DNA of 64,000 bases from Ryuthela nishihirai (Eukaryota > Arthropoda > Arachnida > Araneae > Heptathelidae): NCBI GenBank assembly GCA_038380435.1, contig JAWZYU010000034.1, positions 23,911,404 through 23,975,403 on the forward strand, written 5' to 3'. Shown here piece by piece: positions 34,697 to 46,377 of this stretch. Numbering within the stretch: the first letter of the stretch is position 1; each line of letters opens with the position of its first letter. The notes below the pieces were generated by a model. It ran no database searches. It was not told where the DNA came from and was given only the letters and a program-made list of their open reading frames with translations. Position numbers and translations under genes: made by a program.

Positions 34697-35081
34697 TGGG
34701 GCGTGGGTGGCTCAGTCGGTAGCGCGCCAGGCTCGTAATCTGTAGTTCCCAGGTTCGAGTCCCAGCTGGGTCAGCGTTGAGATTTATCTCAGCAAAATTC
34801 CCCGCCCTGCCCACGGTCAGTAGGGGACACCGATGGGCTTGGAAAGGCCGCCGTCCGTCGGATGGGACATTAAGCCGTGGACCCATGTGCGGGAGAGCCA
34901 TACCCTGTGCACGTTAAAGAACACGCTGGATGGCCTTGACGGGAGGCTACCATTTGTCTCCCAACAGCTGTTCCAGTGGGTCCCCTCCCCTAACCATCTC
35001 TGAGCCTTCGGGGTCCATGTGACCTGCCCATTTAGCCCATGGTGTGCAAAAAAGTGCCGCTCAGAGGTAAAACAACCCAAC
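34697..35081 (+). mobile_element. Young family-A SINE inside the 7-kb block
   Basis: Flanked by CCTAAGTTATA at 34686-34696 and 35082-35092 (11-bp target duplication). It splits the second copy of the block's repeat unit, so it inserted after that unit was duplicated. Confidence 0.95.
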
Positions 35082-35106
35082 CCTAAGTTATAATACGTGG
35101 ACATAC

Positions 35107-35438
35107 ACTTCTGGATTACTAGAAAATTTTTTTCTCAATGTCCCGTCTGATGTTTTATTTAATTCTTTCTGTATGCAGATCTCGCGAACTCAAAAAGTTT
35201 TTTGTTAAACATTATCTTATTTTTATACAGTGATTATTGACCTGTAGAACCTAAGTTATAATACGTGGACATATAACGTACACTTACACGTGAATATATT
35301 TCACTTACACGTAAAATTTATTCATGCCTTTATATCGTGACAGCATTTAAAACGACTGATAAATTATGTATTGAACGTAAAATGAATCACACCTTTATCA
35401 CGAACAGCGTGAGCGTATTTTAAAACGTACGGTAAATT
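35107..35438 (-). repeat. Right inverted repeat of the 7-kb block
   Basis: The reverse complement of 29331-29658, ending GTACGGTAAATT at 35427-35438. Immediately outside it the family-X coding sequence resumes, so this end is the real border of the insertion, unlike the left repeat, which lies 960 bp inside the block. Confidence 0.88.
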
Positions 35439-35439
35439 A

Positions 35440-36011
35440 AAGACTTAAAGATTCCAATCTTTATGTCTTGAACCTAAAACCTCAACTTGTTGTTTGGAAA
35501 GTCTTAGGTCTCGAACAAGATCATTTAGTTCATTTTACTCAATCAGATGAGGCTCGTCTAACGTTTTAGGGGTGTATGTAGGATCAGGATCTGTATGTGC
35601 CTCAAAGTCTTCCTCTGTTGATATAGTTCATCTCTGTTGGTATAGGAAGATCTTCTCCATGAGGAACTGGCTTTATGGCTGAAAGCACATTTGGATATTG
35701 TATTTTGCTTTTGTCTTTTCTGAAAATCCCGACGCTTTAGTTAAACAAAAATAGCAATCATGCAAGTGACTAATTGATTCACGCCACACCACTGGAACTG
35801 CAAAGGGCATGGATTTTATCTTACCTTTCAACCATTCACTCAGGCCCACAAAGCACGAAATGCAGCACACATGTGGAGCCCATCTTTTGTCCTGATCTCC
35901 AACATGACATCCAAAATAGAAGTTATAGGCTTTCTTCACAATCTTTGTCAAAAAACGACCCTGGGATATTAAAATATAATTTCCACACACATAACAAAAC
36001 TTTTCTGGCAC
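35440..36011 (-). pseudogene. Family X copy 2, N-terminal part
   Basis: 35673-36011 encodes FCYVCGNYI, AYNFYFGCHVGDQDKRWAPH, VCCISC, MPFAVPVVWRES and DCYFC. This is a cysteine-rich N-terminus with at least three CxxC pairs, matching copy 1 at 13092-13380. Below 35673 a frameshifted continuation reaches LSKQQVEVLGSRHKDWNL and stops at the border of the 7-kb block. The initiating ATG is not preserved. Confidence 0.72.
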
Positions 36012-36419
36012 ATTAACTCATCCACGACGCTGTCTTTGTGCCAATTAAACACCAAAATTCACTCTTCAATGTACAGCTCCTCCAATGAAAACAACAAGAA
36101 TGGCGGTCTGAGGTAAGGTTACTTGTTGCATGTTTTCTCCCACTTGGCAATCAGTGTTGCCAGCCACAAAAAGTAAAATATCTAGTATCCTCCCATTTGC
36201 CTGGAGGTGTTGGTATAGGAAGATCTTAACAGGAGTCAAAATGACCAATAACATAAAAACGTCACGTGTTATATATTGTTTTAGGCCAGATCTGAAATCA
36301 GCACCTGAAAAATAGTTAAAAGCAGCTACAGTTGTTCATGTTATAAAAACCTTGTAAACAAGTGTTATTGTTGAAGTTTTCCATTATTTAGGTATATAGT
36401 TTGCTTTTCAAATTTTATT

Positions 36420-37740
36420 TAAAAAATCTAACAATCTTAACCTAAATTATTTGGGGCTGTATTTATATAGTTCTTCCTTAATGTTAATGCCTTAATTCTT
36501 CTTCTATATTTGTTGACTGTTTAATTTTCTTGCAATGATTTTTGATTCTATCTTGGTATAATTTTCTTATGCTATCTTGTTGTAAGAAGTGTACGTTGTA
36601 CCATTTTTCGTTTTTTTCCCTATTTATAAATTTTTATTTTCTTGTGATCAATTGAAATGGTAAAGTTGACTGCTACTTAGTAGTGGTCGGATTCAGTACA
36701 GCATCTTCTATATACTTGGGTATCTGTAACCGTATTTTTCATATTTTTACATGTTAAAATGTAGACTATTATACTTTTGTGTCCTCTAGTTTCCCAAGTA
36801 TATTTGAGTATTTCTTTATGTTTGTAAAAGATATCATTGATTCTTAATTCATAAAGGGTAACAATTCTCTAAGTATCTTTCCGTTATTGTTTAGCATTTG
36901 TTCCCCATATTTCCCTATTAAATCTTCAAGCTAGTTATCACCTATTCTTGCATTAAAATCTCCGGCTGTTAGGAGTAAATCAGTTTATTGATTTTCTTAA
37001 TTTCTTTTTGTAATGTGTTATAAAATTCTTCAGTTTGATCATTTTTTCTCTTCTTCTGGTGCTTAGATTGCCAATTAGAGTCATATATGATGAATTTAAT
37101 TTTAGACATGAAATGATAATTCTTTCGTTTAACCAGTTATAATGATCAATTTTGTTATGCCAGTTATTATGAATTATATTGCTGCTCTCTTTTATGTTAT
37201 ACTCTTTTCTATTATACTGCTGCTGCTCTCTTTTCTCTTTGGACGCCACTGTATAACAAAGTATATTTTTCTAATTTATCACTGCCTTTCAATTTCTTTT
37301 TCTTTTCTCTTGCTATTGCTATTTTGATGCTCATTTCATCTGATTCTTTCTATAGATCTTTTCTTTTGTTGTGAATTCCTCTTATATTTATGGTTCCAAT
37401 CCATATCCCATTTGCTGTTCCTATTCCAGGCTTAGAGTCAGAACCATTAGAGCTGTCCGGTTGTAATGTCTTTGAGATTTTCGAGTTTTACTCGATGTTA
37501 ATATAATCTGGGCTGGCTCCCAACAACCGCAGCCAAGTTAGTTGGGTGGGCTGTCATCTGAAGGTCTGCATGCGTTGTTTGCCCTTCAGCCATCACTTTC
37601 AGGGTTCTTGTTGGGCCTTCACGGTTACCGTAGCTAGCAGCAGTCCGGGGCTCACGAAGTGCTCACCGTATTTCACCCAACGAACAATCCCCAACTTGAC
37701 GTTACCCGGGTTTACCCACTTGAAAGCGGCAAACATGAAT
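36420..37740 (-). mobile_element. LINE (second type), 5' end and endonuclease fragment
   Basis: On the minus strand the order is: a GC-richer leader (37740-37440), an endonuclease start with WIGTINIRGI and LLYSGVQREKRAAA, then AGDFNARIGDN near 36960 (the GDFNA motif of APE-type endonucleases) and HKSIIVYI. Stops and frameshifts abound. The RT half is not adjacent; a candidate partner of the same type lies at 25545-26900. Confidence 0.7.
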
Positions 37741-40441
37741 CGTAAATTATGTAATTCTAAATCTACATAACAATTTCCGTGTGTATATCACATGTGTTGC
37801 CAAATAGGTGGGAAAATATGCACTATCTGAATACCTTATGGCATCTAAAATACACACTTCTGACATATACGTGCATAAAATCTATCTGACATCGGACGGT
37901 GCAAAAGTTTCTGCTGGCAACCCGTAAATTTGTAGTTTGCACTTCCGGCGCTGTTCCGTGAGTGCCTTTTATGCTGTAGAATGGCGAAGGCTTGAAGGAA
38001 GATATATTGAAGGGAACTTAATGGGCCGATGTTAACATACAGATGGAAACTTCATTGAAGGCGACTGTTTTTCCATTTTGTCTAATTATTCACAAGCCTC
38101 AAGCACAATGTTAATAATGGCCGTAGAAATGCACAAAGTTTCGTCTTTAGCTCTCAAATTAATCTCTATGCGGATAAAGTTAGTTTCCTTGTTTCGAACA
38201 GCAACGCATTGGAGGATCGGATTGCAGGAAGAACAAGCGTTACTTCCTAAATAGAACAGACGTGGCAATGGCGTTGTTGTGACGGCTGCACAGCCTGCCA
38301 AGGTCAGTTGATTGGCTGTGAAGACTCTTCAGTCGAGAGATGAGATAGCGACGGAATCAGTGGAGGCGGATTCCCTGCTGCAGTTTGTTTCGGGAAGATC
38401 CCAAATGTCAACGGCAGTGGGCAGAGCGAAACGTAATAGCCACTCACCTCTAATACATTTGATCTTAGATGATTTATACGTTTGTTTGATCAAGAATTCC
38501 TCTTAAACGATAACAACTACAAAATTCTCTATGTGTCTTCCTCTTATAGCTTAAAGTAATATATGGTTTGGCTAGAGACACCTGACAGCTTTCAAGCGCA
38601 AGGTTAACAAATAAAATATAAATTATGTACCATAAAATTTACTGTAAGTTTTTATCTTAAAAGCATGTAAAGTAAAATAATTTATTTCGACTATAATAAT
38701 ATGTTACCAAAGAATTTGAAACTTTCTCTAAAAACTAGCGACTAATATATTTTTAATTATTATACATTAAAGTGGCTAAATAATTCATTTGCCGTTTCAA
38801 AATCCGACTGGTAGATCCACTTTCAAAAAATTTTTGCTTATTTTGAAATTGTTTAGTGACATATTAATATAGTCGTAATAAATATTTTACTTTACATGTT
38901 TTTTAACTTGGATCTTCTAGTTAAACTTTAAAAAACTCTTAAAATTTTACTTATGTTAATTTCTCACCATTTACATCTCTCTTATATGCTGATATAAGAG
39001 AGCAGATAAATGACTCGGTTCTTTCTACGCAGCTCTGGTTTGGTCCCAAACCTCCCTCTGTCAAAAAATAGAGAAATGCATAAACAATTGCAGAACACAA
39101 GGAATAAAATGGTAGCTTATGACTTGGGAAATATCATGGGCTGCCTCGAAATATAACCGCTTTTTGCCCTCCCTAAAAAAGGTGAGGGAAATTTCGCGGG
39201 AAGTTTCCGACGTGGATGGTGTTATCTGCTAGGCATTTAAGAGAGTTTTAGTTGTAGACACGAGAAATCCTGCTAGTTAATTAATAAAACGAAACTGTTA
39301 TTAAGCAACTATATTTTTAAAACATTGTGTTCTTTGGCTCGGACATATTTCAGCCATCGATATTACTGGCTACTGTCAATAGCCTGGTTGGGAAGACTCT
39401 TGGCGTTCAAAGAGATCCAAAATTATGGCATTTAAGTAAGTTCAATTCAATGACATGAGATCTAGTGGTCCACAACCGACTAGCTTTATAAGGAGTTAAA
39501 TGATTTGCTTAAAAACAAACTGAATATAAAGAAGTTAAAAAAAATTTGCATCCATATGCGAACAAGTTTATTGGGTAATGTGTCAGAATTGAATAGTGGA
39601 TGGCACTCCCTGTTGTGAAGTGGATGTTGTGGAACTTAATTCTAGTCACTTAATAGAGAAGCCTCATTCTTTGGGGGTGAATGGAATAAATATTGTTTAG
39701 AGGCCACCATGAGAAACTTTTCCAGTTTCGAACGGAAGCAAAAAGTAATACGAATGGTCAAGAAAGGGAGAGTTTGTTGCATGACCTTCAAGGAGCACAA
39801 AGGATGGCAAAGTAGGGCAAGGCTTCTTTTAAATGTCTGAAAGCGAGTTTAATTTGTGAGGAGGACCGAGGACCACTTTCAATCACTCTCCGAGAGTTCG
39901 CTGCGATTTATTATGCATGCAGTTGGTCCGAGGAAAGACAAAGAGAGGTTCACCCTTTGCGTAACGACCTCTTTTCGACAAAGGGAGAATCAAATACATT
40001 TATGCTGATGGAAAAAGTTGCAAAAGCGGCATCCATCAGACGCCACTGACAAGGAATTGCAAAAGCGCAAATAAAACTGTTTGCAGCTTTTGGGAGGGAA
40101 GATAATTATATGCAAATGAAGCGAGGATGGAAACAGAAATCACTGTTTCAAATGCTAGCGCACTTTGCTACTCAATGAACAAAAAAGAAAGTAATATTTT
40201 GGTTGAATGAATAGATATATAATTGTGGGGCACAACCAACTGCACAATGGAAGAAATGCCTTTGCTAAAGAGTAATATGTTTAACAATTTTTTTATTTCC
40301 CCGAATTATCATTAAACGAAAGAAAGAAATCAAAATATCAGGTGTCTGATTTTAGCCAGGCAAGGAAGGTGAAAATGGGTCTGCCGTATTTACCCTTACA
40401 GTTACGATATGGAAAGGAATGAAACTCACTACAGTACTATT
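37741..40441. other. Unassigned stretch
   Basis: No gene recognised. A small hairpin (CTCTTATAT-gctg-ATATAAGAG) is at 38979-39000. TACTTTACATG/CATGTAAAGTA-type motifs near 38665 and 38890 suggest a decayed foldback repeat. Confidence 0.4.
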
Positions 40442-40452
40442 CATTTGTAGTA

Positions 40453-40830
40453 GGGCGGGGGTGGCTCAGTCGGTAGCGCGCCAGGCTCGTAATCTGTAGT
40501 TCCCAGGTTCGAGTCCCAGCTGGGTCAGCGTTGAGATTTATCTCCGCAAAATTCCCCGCCCTGCCCACGGTCAGTAGGGGACACCGATGGGTTTGGAAAG
40601 GCCGCCGTCCGTCGGATGGGACGTCAAGCCGTGGCCCCGCGTGTGGGAGAGCCATACCCTGTGCACGTTACAGAACACGCTGGATGGCCTTAACGGGAGG
40701 CTACCATCTGTCTCCCAACAGCTGTTCCAGTGGGTCCCCAACCTTCTCTGAGCCTTCGGGGTTCATGTGACCTGGCCATTTAGCCCATGGTGTGCAAAAA
40801 AGTGCCACTCAGAGGTAAAACAACCCAACC
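40453..40830 (+). mobile_element. Young family-A SINE with target duplication
   Basis: CATTTGTAGTA at 40442-40452 and 40831-40841. Full-length head, body and tail, closely matching the copies at 24728 and 49027. Confidence 0.95.
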
Positions 40831-40942
40831 CATTTGTAGTAATTAGTCAAGTTTGAAAAATTTTTGCAGTAATTTGGCAAGTGTAAATTGCTACAATGTG
40901 GGCTCTCTCTGTTTCTTGTCTCCGCCTTTTACAAGACCCTAA

Positions 40943-41158
40943 TGCCGTCCCGTGGCCGAGTGGTTAGCACGCTTGGCTACTGATCTAAGAGACCTGGGTT
41001 CGAGCCCCGGATTAGGCATGGATGTGTGTGTCGTTTTTCTGCTGAGGTCCTGCCATCCTCTCAGATCTCCTACTGTGGCATATAAACTGACAGACTCCTG
41101 TCAGACCTCTGTGGCAAGCAGCTGCTTGAGGGGGTATTTATTTATTTATTTATTTATT
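40943..41158 (+). mobile_element. Full-length family-B SINE
   Basis: Head GCCGTCCCGTGGCCGAGTGG, box B GGTTCGAGCCCC, module CTGACAGACTCCTGTCAGAC, tail ending in (TTTA)n at 41139-41158. No clear target duplication. Confidence 0.9.
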
Positions 41159-42465
41159 TGGATCTGCTTCCCAACAATTATGCGAGTCTTTCCTAAACAT
41201 TCTAAATAGTGAGTACTACAAGCAACAACCAGTTATAGCATTTAATCTATGGATTTCTTTAACCAGTTCTGAGCCTTGGATGACCTGGCTGTTTAAATTG
41301 TTGAACATTAAAAAAAGAAATTGAAGTGCAGAGCAAATTAATCCAGCGGAAAATCTAAAGAAAATTGCAAATATTTGTATAAAACGAATCAGCATGTGGG
41401 AAATTCATTCGAACTCTAAAATTAAAAGAGTATTTTATGATGAAAAGATTCATATAAACTCGTTACTGAAGAAAAACCATATAATCTCTTTAAAAACTCT
41501 AAAAGAATTATTTAAAAACTAACGATATATTACTTTTAAATCTAAGAAGAGAAACAAAGAATACAATACTTTCTTAAAAGCCCAAGAGTAGAACTAAAGA
41601 TCGAAATCATTTTCGAATAGCTAATTAAATAATCAACATTTTCTGGCAACCGCAGACGGTGATCTTGAGAATAACAATGTTTCGCCGAGATTTGGCAAAC
41701 GATCCACACATTGCATCAACGGCTGCTTCCCTTTTACCGAAGCCTGGACGTGGCCGTGCTTGACCTTTAACACCGACAGCATCTTGTTGGGATGCTGCTG
41801 CCGCCGCTTAATGATCCAAGACGACGTGCACGTGCCTTCCAGCCATTCGGTGACGAAATGAAATCAACCGGATCTGACCGCTTCAGCCCGAAATGCAAAG
41901 TTCCGATTTTTGTTGTTGATCTCAAGAAGCGACTAAGATGAGAGACGCCGGCCGGTCAATCAAGGGGGAATCCTCGCGGTTCTTTTTTTCACCCACCTGT
42001 GCTAGCCGTAACATGATGATAAATTGTGCGGATTAAAGTCCGGAAGACAGCAACAAAATAAGCTGATGTAAGAGAGATGTAAACGATACATTCAGTGTAT
42101 TATCATTTTCTTACTTTATTCTTATTTATTACATACACACGAGTTTTACTTTACTGAATTTTTTTTTATTTTTGATTCATTTTTATTATTTATTATTATA
42201 TTAGGTTATTTTATTTTATAGTTGATTGGAATTTGAAATTTTTATTAGGGTTTATGTGTTAAAAGCTTAAATGGATATTACATGCATGTAAATAAACGTA
42301 TGAAATAAATTCATTCATCATTTATTAAGTCCGGATAAAGGCAGTGCGCAACAATCCTTATTTGCAGAGGCTTCAATTTTCACTTTATATACACTGTACT
42401 ATCAAAAGGTTTGGATCACATCTGCGTGACATGAATGAAAGTCATATTCACATTCCTTTTTGTTT
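41159..42465. other. Unassigned stretch
   Basis: No gene. 41650-42010 is a patch of higher GC that I do not recognise as rRNA, tRNA or protein coding. Confidence 0.4.
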
Positions 42466-42780
42466 GGCGGGGAGGGGGAGAGGGGAGTTCACAGGTTCGA
42501 GTCCCACCTGGGCCAACTCATGGTTTATCTCCGCAAAACCCTGCCTCGGTCAATAGGGGACACCGATGGGCTTGAAAAGGCCTCCGTGTGGGGAAGAGTC
42601 ATATCATGTTGTACGTTAAAGAACGCGCTGTACGGCCTTGATGGAAAGTTTCCATCTGTCTCCTAAACAGCTATCCAGTGAGTCCCCTTCCCCCAACTTT
42701 CTGAGCCCTTGGAGTCCTTGTAACCTGGCCATTTAGCCCATTGTGTGCAAAAGAGTGCCGCTCAGAGGTAAAACAATGTA
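42466..42780 (+). mobile_element. Family-A SINE, damaged head
   Basis: Box B (CAGGTTCGAGTCCCACCTGG) and the family body and tail (CAATAGGGGACACCGATGGG, TGCCGCTCAGAGGTAAAACA) are present. The tRNA A-box part is missing. Confidence 0.85.
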
Positions 42781-42897
42781 ACGCACTGCACTCCCTTTGG
42801 GAATAAACTTTGTACGAAAAAATGCCACTGAGATAAGTCGAAGATTCCTGAAATCTCTATTTTCAACAATATTAGTTTAATATTTAAAGGGTTATAA

Positions 42898-43088
42898 ATA
42901 AAAATAAATAAATCCCCTCAAGCAGCTGCTTGCCACAGAAGTCTGGATGTTTAATACACCAGAATAGAAGATCTGTGAGGATGGCAGGACTTCAGCAGGA
43001 AAATATCACAGATGTCTTACCCGAGGCTTGAATCCAGATTCTTTTGATCAGCAGCCCACCATGATAACCACTAATGCACGGGGCGGCG
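42898..43088 (-). mobile_element. Family-B SINE, diverged
   Basis: Tail at the left (AAATCCCCTCAAGCAGCTGC), head at the right (CCCCGTGCATTAGTGGTTAT on the minus strand). Shorter and more diverged than the 13429 copy. Confidence 0.75.
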
Positions 43089-43339
43089 GCAAAGGGGTCG
43101 GTAAAAGTATTCAAGACAACGTTGCTAGTCATAACAATTATCTCAAAAGTTAACTTTTTGCAGTAAGTGTATATTCAAATAAATTCAGGTTTAGAAACTG
43201 TGTAATAATTCTTCCAATTTTCTTTGAATTAGGAAAAAAAAATGCTTTCTCTTTAAGCGTAGCATCTGCCATTAAACGTTTCGAATATAATGTTTTATTC
43301 GTTAAATATTAAGCAGCATAGTTTGCAAACGGGTGCACA

Positions 43340-43860
43340 CTAGTCTTGTACCCTGACTTCCTCAGGCTCGAATCGCCATTATGTCTGGGTTGAGATTTTC
43401 TCCATTAACCCCTCTTTGCTGTCGGTGAGAAAGTGGCACCCGATGGGCTTTGAAAGACTATCATCCGTTGGGTGGGACTTCCAGCTGTGGTTCCGCTTTC
43501 AGGAGCGCAATACCTATGCGCATTAAACTTCTTTTCCAATTAAAGGGGAACAAGGCACTCCCCCATAAAATGCACGGAGACAACCCTGAAGCTCCATTTC
43601 GCCCGTCCTGGTTGACCATACAACACATGGACAAGACTCTGCTCGTTGGTCAATGATCAGCTTACTAACCACTAGTCAAAATATATGGGCTGAATCAAGA
43701 GACAAGCTGCATGAACTGACTCTGATAGGAGGTTTCCATCTTTCTCTTAACAGCTGTCCAGTAAATCCTGTTCCCAGCTCCGAACCCTTCGGATATTTAT
43801 GGCTTATCCATTTAGCACATTGCATCAAATATTGCCACTCAGAGATAAAACAAACTAACA
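43340..43860 (+). mobile_element. Old family-A SINE fragments
   Basis: Body segment 43380-43540 (GTCGGTGAGAAAG, CCGATGGGCTTTGAAAG) and tail segment 43700-43860 (TCTTAACAGCTGTCCAGTAA, TGCCACTCAGAGATAAAACA) are separated by unrelated sequence. One old, interrupted copy or two. Confidence 0.6.
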
Positions 43861-45368
43861 ATTCTAAAATAGTTAATGAATAATATGGAAAATCCAGATT
43901 TGGATAATTTTATTGATATCTTCAATTTCCAGTTACAGCATTCCGTAAAAAAATTATTTTGAAAGTCATCTTTGAGTCTTACTTTCCAGTCACACATAAC
44001 ACGGAATTGCCTTAAAGGTTTTGGTGTTAATGTTCAAATGCAAAGCTTGACATTATGTTTTCTGCATACCGCCCCCCCCCCCCCGAAGAAACCCCCCAAA
44101 AACCCGCTGTTTCGAAAGTCCTTCCCATGTTCTGACTAGGCAAAGAAACACTTGTTCAGATAACTAAATTTTATGGTCCCCTTCAGCAAATTTTAATCCT
44201 CTAGTCTGTAAAAATTTATTGGTAACTTTTCACCAAAGATGTATGTATATTTCTGTGTCAGAGATATTTTGAAACTTTTCCTGAAATTTTCCTGATGATA
44301 GTGGCCCGAATTACTATCTCTAATATCTCAGAGGGCTTATATCGGTTCCACAGAATTCATATTGGGCTTTGAGAGTTTGGTATTTGTCCTTGAGAATTTA
44401 TATCGGTTCTTTGGTGTTGGTATCGGTTCCTGAACGGCTAATATCGTCCCCGATTTCGGACCTGCAAAATGTTCGTCAAGATCTAAAATTCAAACGCGAA
44501 ACCAAATTTTCGATAATTATATCATTTGCTGGAATTCTTTGAAATAAAAATAAATCACGAGTACCGTATCCACTTTTGAATTTAACACAAGTGATTGGCA
44601 ATTTTATTTTTCCTTTTTAAAGAACAGGAAAATAGATATTAATTTTAATTATTTTTAGCCACAACGTCATAGGTGTCCTTATCGCACGAGAAAGAAAGTC
44701 TTACCTAGTTTTGAGGAGGAATTTATTTTCCACCCTCGTGGGTCAATGATAAAGTCCATAAGCTATTTTACCCTTGATTGGCATTGAAAGAGACGTTTGC
44801 ATTCGACTCTTATTTTGGGCTCGAGGAAGAAAAGATGGGGACAGTTTTTATATCCATTTCAATTCCCAGTTCCAAAACATTCACTTGATTTAAAACCTCA
44901 TTAAGGTCGGCAAGAATATTTAGTAGGTTATTTTACCCATGAGCGGTAGTTTCGTGTACACAATGGGCAAAATGACCAGAAAAAGCTCTGCTTCCCCGCC
45001 GAGCTCTGAAGCTGCGCAGGGAAAGCAGAATATCACCGGAAGTTCCTTGTTACGTTCATCCTGCGCGTTTAACTTGCATAAGTTACAGGTCTCCTGCACA
45101 CAGGCAACGTCTTAATGTTCCATCGGGAAAAACAGTGCCCTTCTAAGCTCATGAGTGCCTTCTTTCTTACTGAGGGCAAAGTGTGAGTACGTTGGAACCC
45201 GCTCCTGAAACATCAGATCATTAGCAAAGATACCAGCATTCTACTGATTGATCCAATCTCTGTCCCCTGGGTTTAAGGAGATGTGGTGAAAAACCAATTT
45301 TGGCAAATCCACAAACCGAAAAGAAAATCAAAAAGCATTAGAAGATTGATAATAAAAAAACAACTCAC
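43861..45368. other. Unassigned stretch with poly-C tract
   Basis: A run of 13 C at 44072-44084. Otherwise no gene, repeat family or promoter recognised. Confidence 0.4.
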
Positions 45369-45631
45369 CAGAAGGTTGCATAGGACTAGTGAAAGAAACT
45401 GTCTTATTACAATTGCCCAGCAAAGGCTGTTTTTCCCCATTATCGGTGGGTTCGGTATTATGAGAGCGGTAAAGTCTTAAGCCTCCATGCTTCAAATGCT
45501 GGACTAGATCTTTGGAGAATGTTTGCCACAGAAGGTTACTAATATCTGAGCTGCTCTGGGAAATTGTAGATGTCGCTTTCGGTACTTGAGGCGTCTTCAT
45601 CCTTGCTTTTCTTTTCGTATCTTTCCTTTCA
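45369..45631 (-). CDS. Possible single exon of an unknown gene
   Basis: A 263-bp stretch between a good acceptor (TTTTTACAG before 45631) and donor (GTGAGTTG after 45369) is open throughout in one frame, with an internal ATG at 45600. It encodes a polar segment with RKDTKRKARMKTPQ, SSSDISNLLWQTFSKDLVQH, then NTEPTDNGEKQPLLGN. EKQPLL fits the acidic-dileucine sorting signal (D/ExxxLL) common at the cytosolic ends of lysosomal membrane proteins. No neighbouring exon was found, so it may be chance. Confidence 0.3.
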
Positions 45632-45839
45632 CTGTAAAAATAAATTATTTATTTCATTAATGTTGCACTTATGGCGTCTTCCCAAGAAAGCGTCGCAGTT
45701 TAAATTGCATATATTTCCTAAAACTTGCGAAATGCAGAATTACTTTTTAGTATCACAAAACACAGTAGACTATTGGCGAAATGTATTTCCCTCCCGCCGC
45801 ATACATCAAAGGCTATTTTTGCCTCTCAAATAATTTTCA

Positions 45840-46083
45840 CGATCGTGTTTCCTCAGATAGATTTCATGACATTTTGGGTATGGATGATAGTGGCTACATA
45901 TTCTTTGAATATAAATCCATGCGATTATTTCTTATTGGGATGGGTAAATCTTAAGAAGAAATGTTTACGAAACAAAACAGTTGAAGCTGAAAATTTCGAA
46001 AGTTGTGATCAGAATCAATCAAGGAATTTTGGCCGGAGCAGTGAACCATTTACAACACAGATGGTATTGAATATAGATGATTG
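45840..46083 (+). pseudogene. Tc1/mariner-type transposase C-terminal relic
   Basis: NINPCDYFLLGWVNLKKKCL and NKTVEAENFE resemble the DDE_3 family ending (SPDLNPCDYFLWG...K.KVY...PTVEALE). The preceding part is unrecognisable. No terminal repeats were found. Confidence 0.55.
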
Positions 46084-46245
46084 ATATATTTACAATACTT
46101 ATGCTTAAAACATATATATATAATAAAATTCTTTAAAAAATTAGATTTCTGTATCATGTTTCAGTGAATATATGCGTTTTAAACTGGAGTATTTTTTTTC
46201 GAAACAGCCTTATTTAAAATTATTTTTAAAGTAAAAAATATATTA

Positions 46246-46377
46246 TGTACCTCGCCTCTATGAGATAAACTGCAATCGTAGAGAACACTTTAAGACTAGA
46301 TGTCATAAAGAGTAATCTTCCATCTAGTCTTATAGTGTTCTTTACTATTGCGGTTTATTTCATAGAGGCGAGATACA
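46246..46377. mobile_element. Foldback MITE, 57-bp arms
   Basis: Arms 46246-46302 and 46321-46377 are inverted copies with about six mismatches around an 18-nt loop; both end in TGTA.CTCGCCTCTATGA. The element has no coding capacity. Confidence 0.85.

Larger units (their letters stand above)
28371..35438. mobile_element. About 7-kb unassigned block inserted in family X copy 2
   Basis: The family-X protein is colinear on both sides: the minus-strand reading stops after RHKDWNL near 35450 and resumes at DPKEWRLF near 28365, with about 45 residues missing. Everything between is foreign to the family. The block consists of a GC-rich left arm (28371-29330), a 328-bp repeat at 29331-29658, an internal region with several small ORFs, and the inverted copy of that repeat at 35107-35438. 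No polymerase, integrase, capsid or transposase is visible in it. It could be a non-autonomous transposon, part of an old DNA-virus insertion, or a composite of both; I cannot decide. Confidence 0.65.

Noticed and set aside
28371..35438. Identification of the block as a parvovirus, Polinton or adintovirus-type insertion
   Set aside because: The inverted repeats and size would fit loosely, but no replication protein, polymerase B, integrase or capsid gene can be read, and no 6-bp target duplication is seen.
40453..40530. tRNA gene (CGT anticodon) on the plus strand
   Set aside because: Box A and box B fit, but the acceptor-stem halves do not pair and the same unit recurs more than ten times followed by the same 300-bp body; it is a SINE head.
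41650..42010. rRNA fragment or host exon
   Set aside because: The higher GC drew attention, but no conserved rRNA segment, splice sites or sustained reading frame could be recognised.
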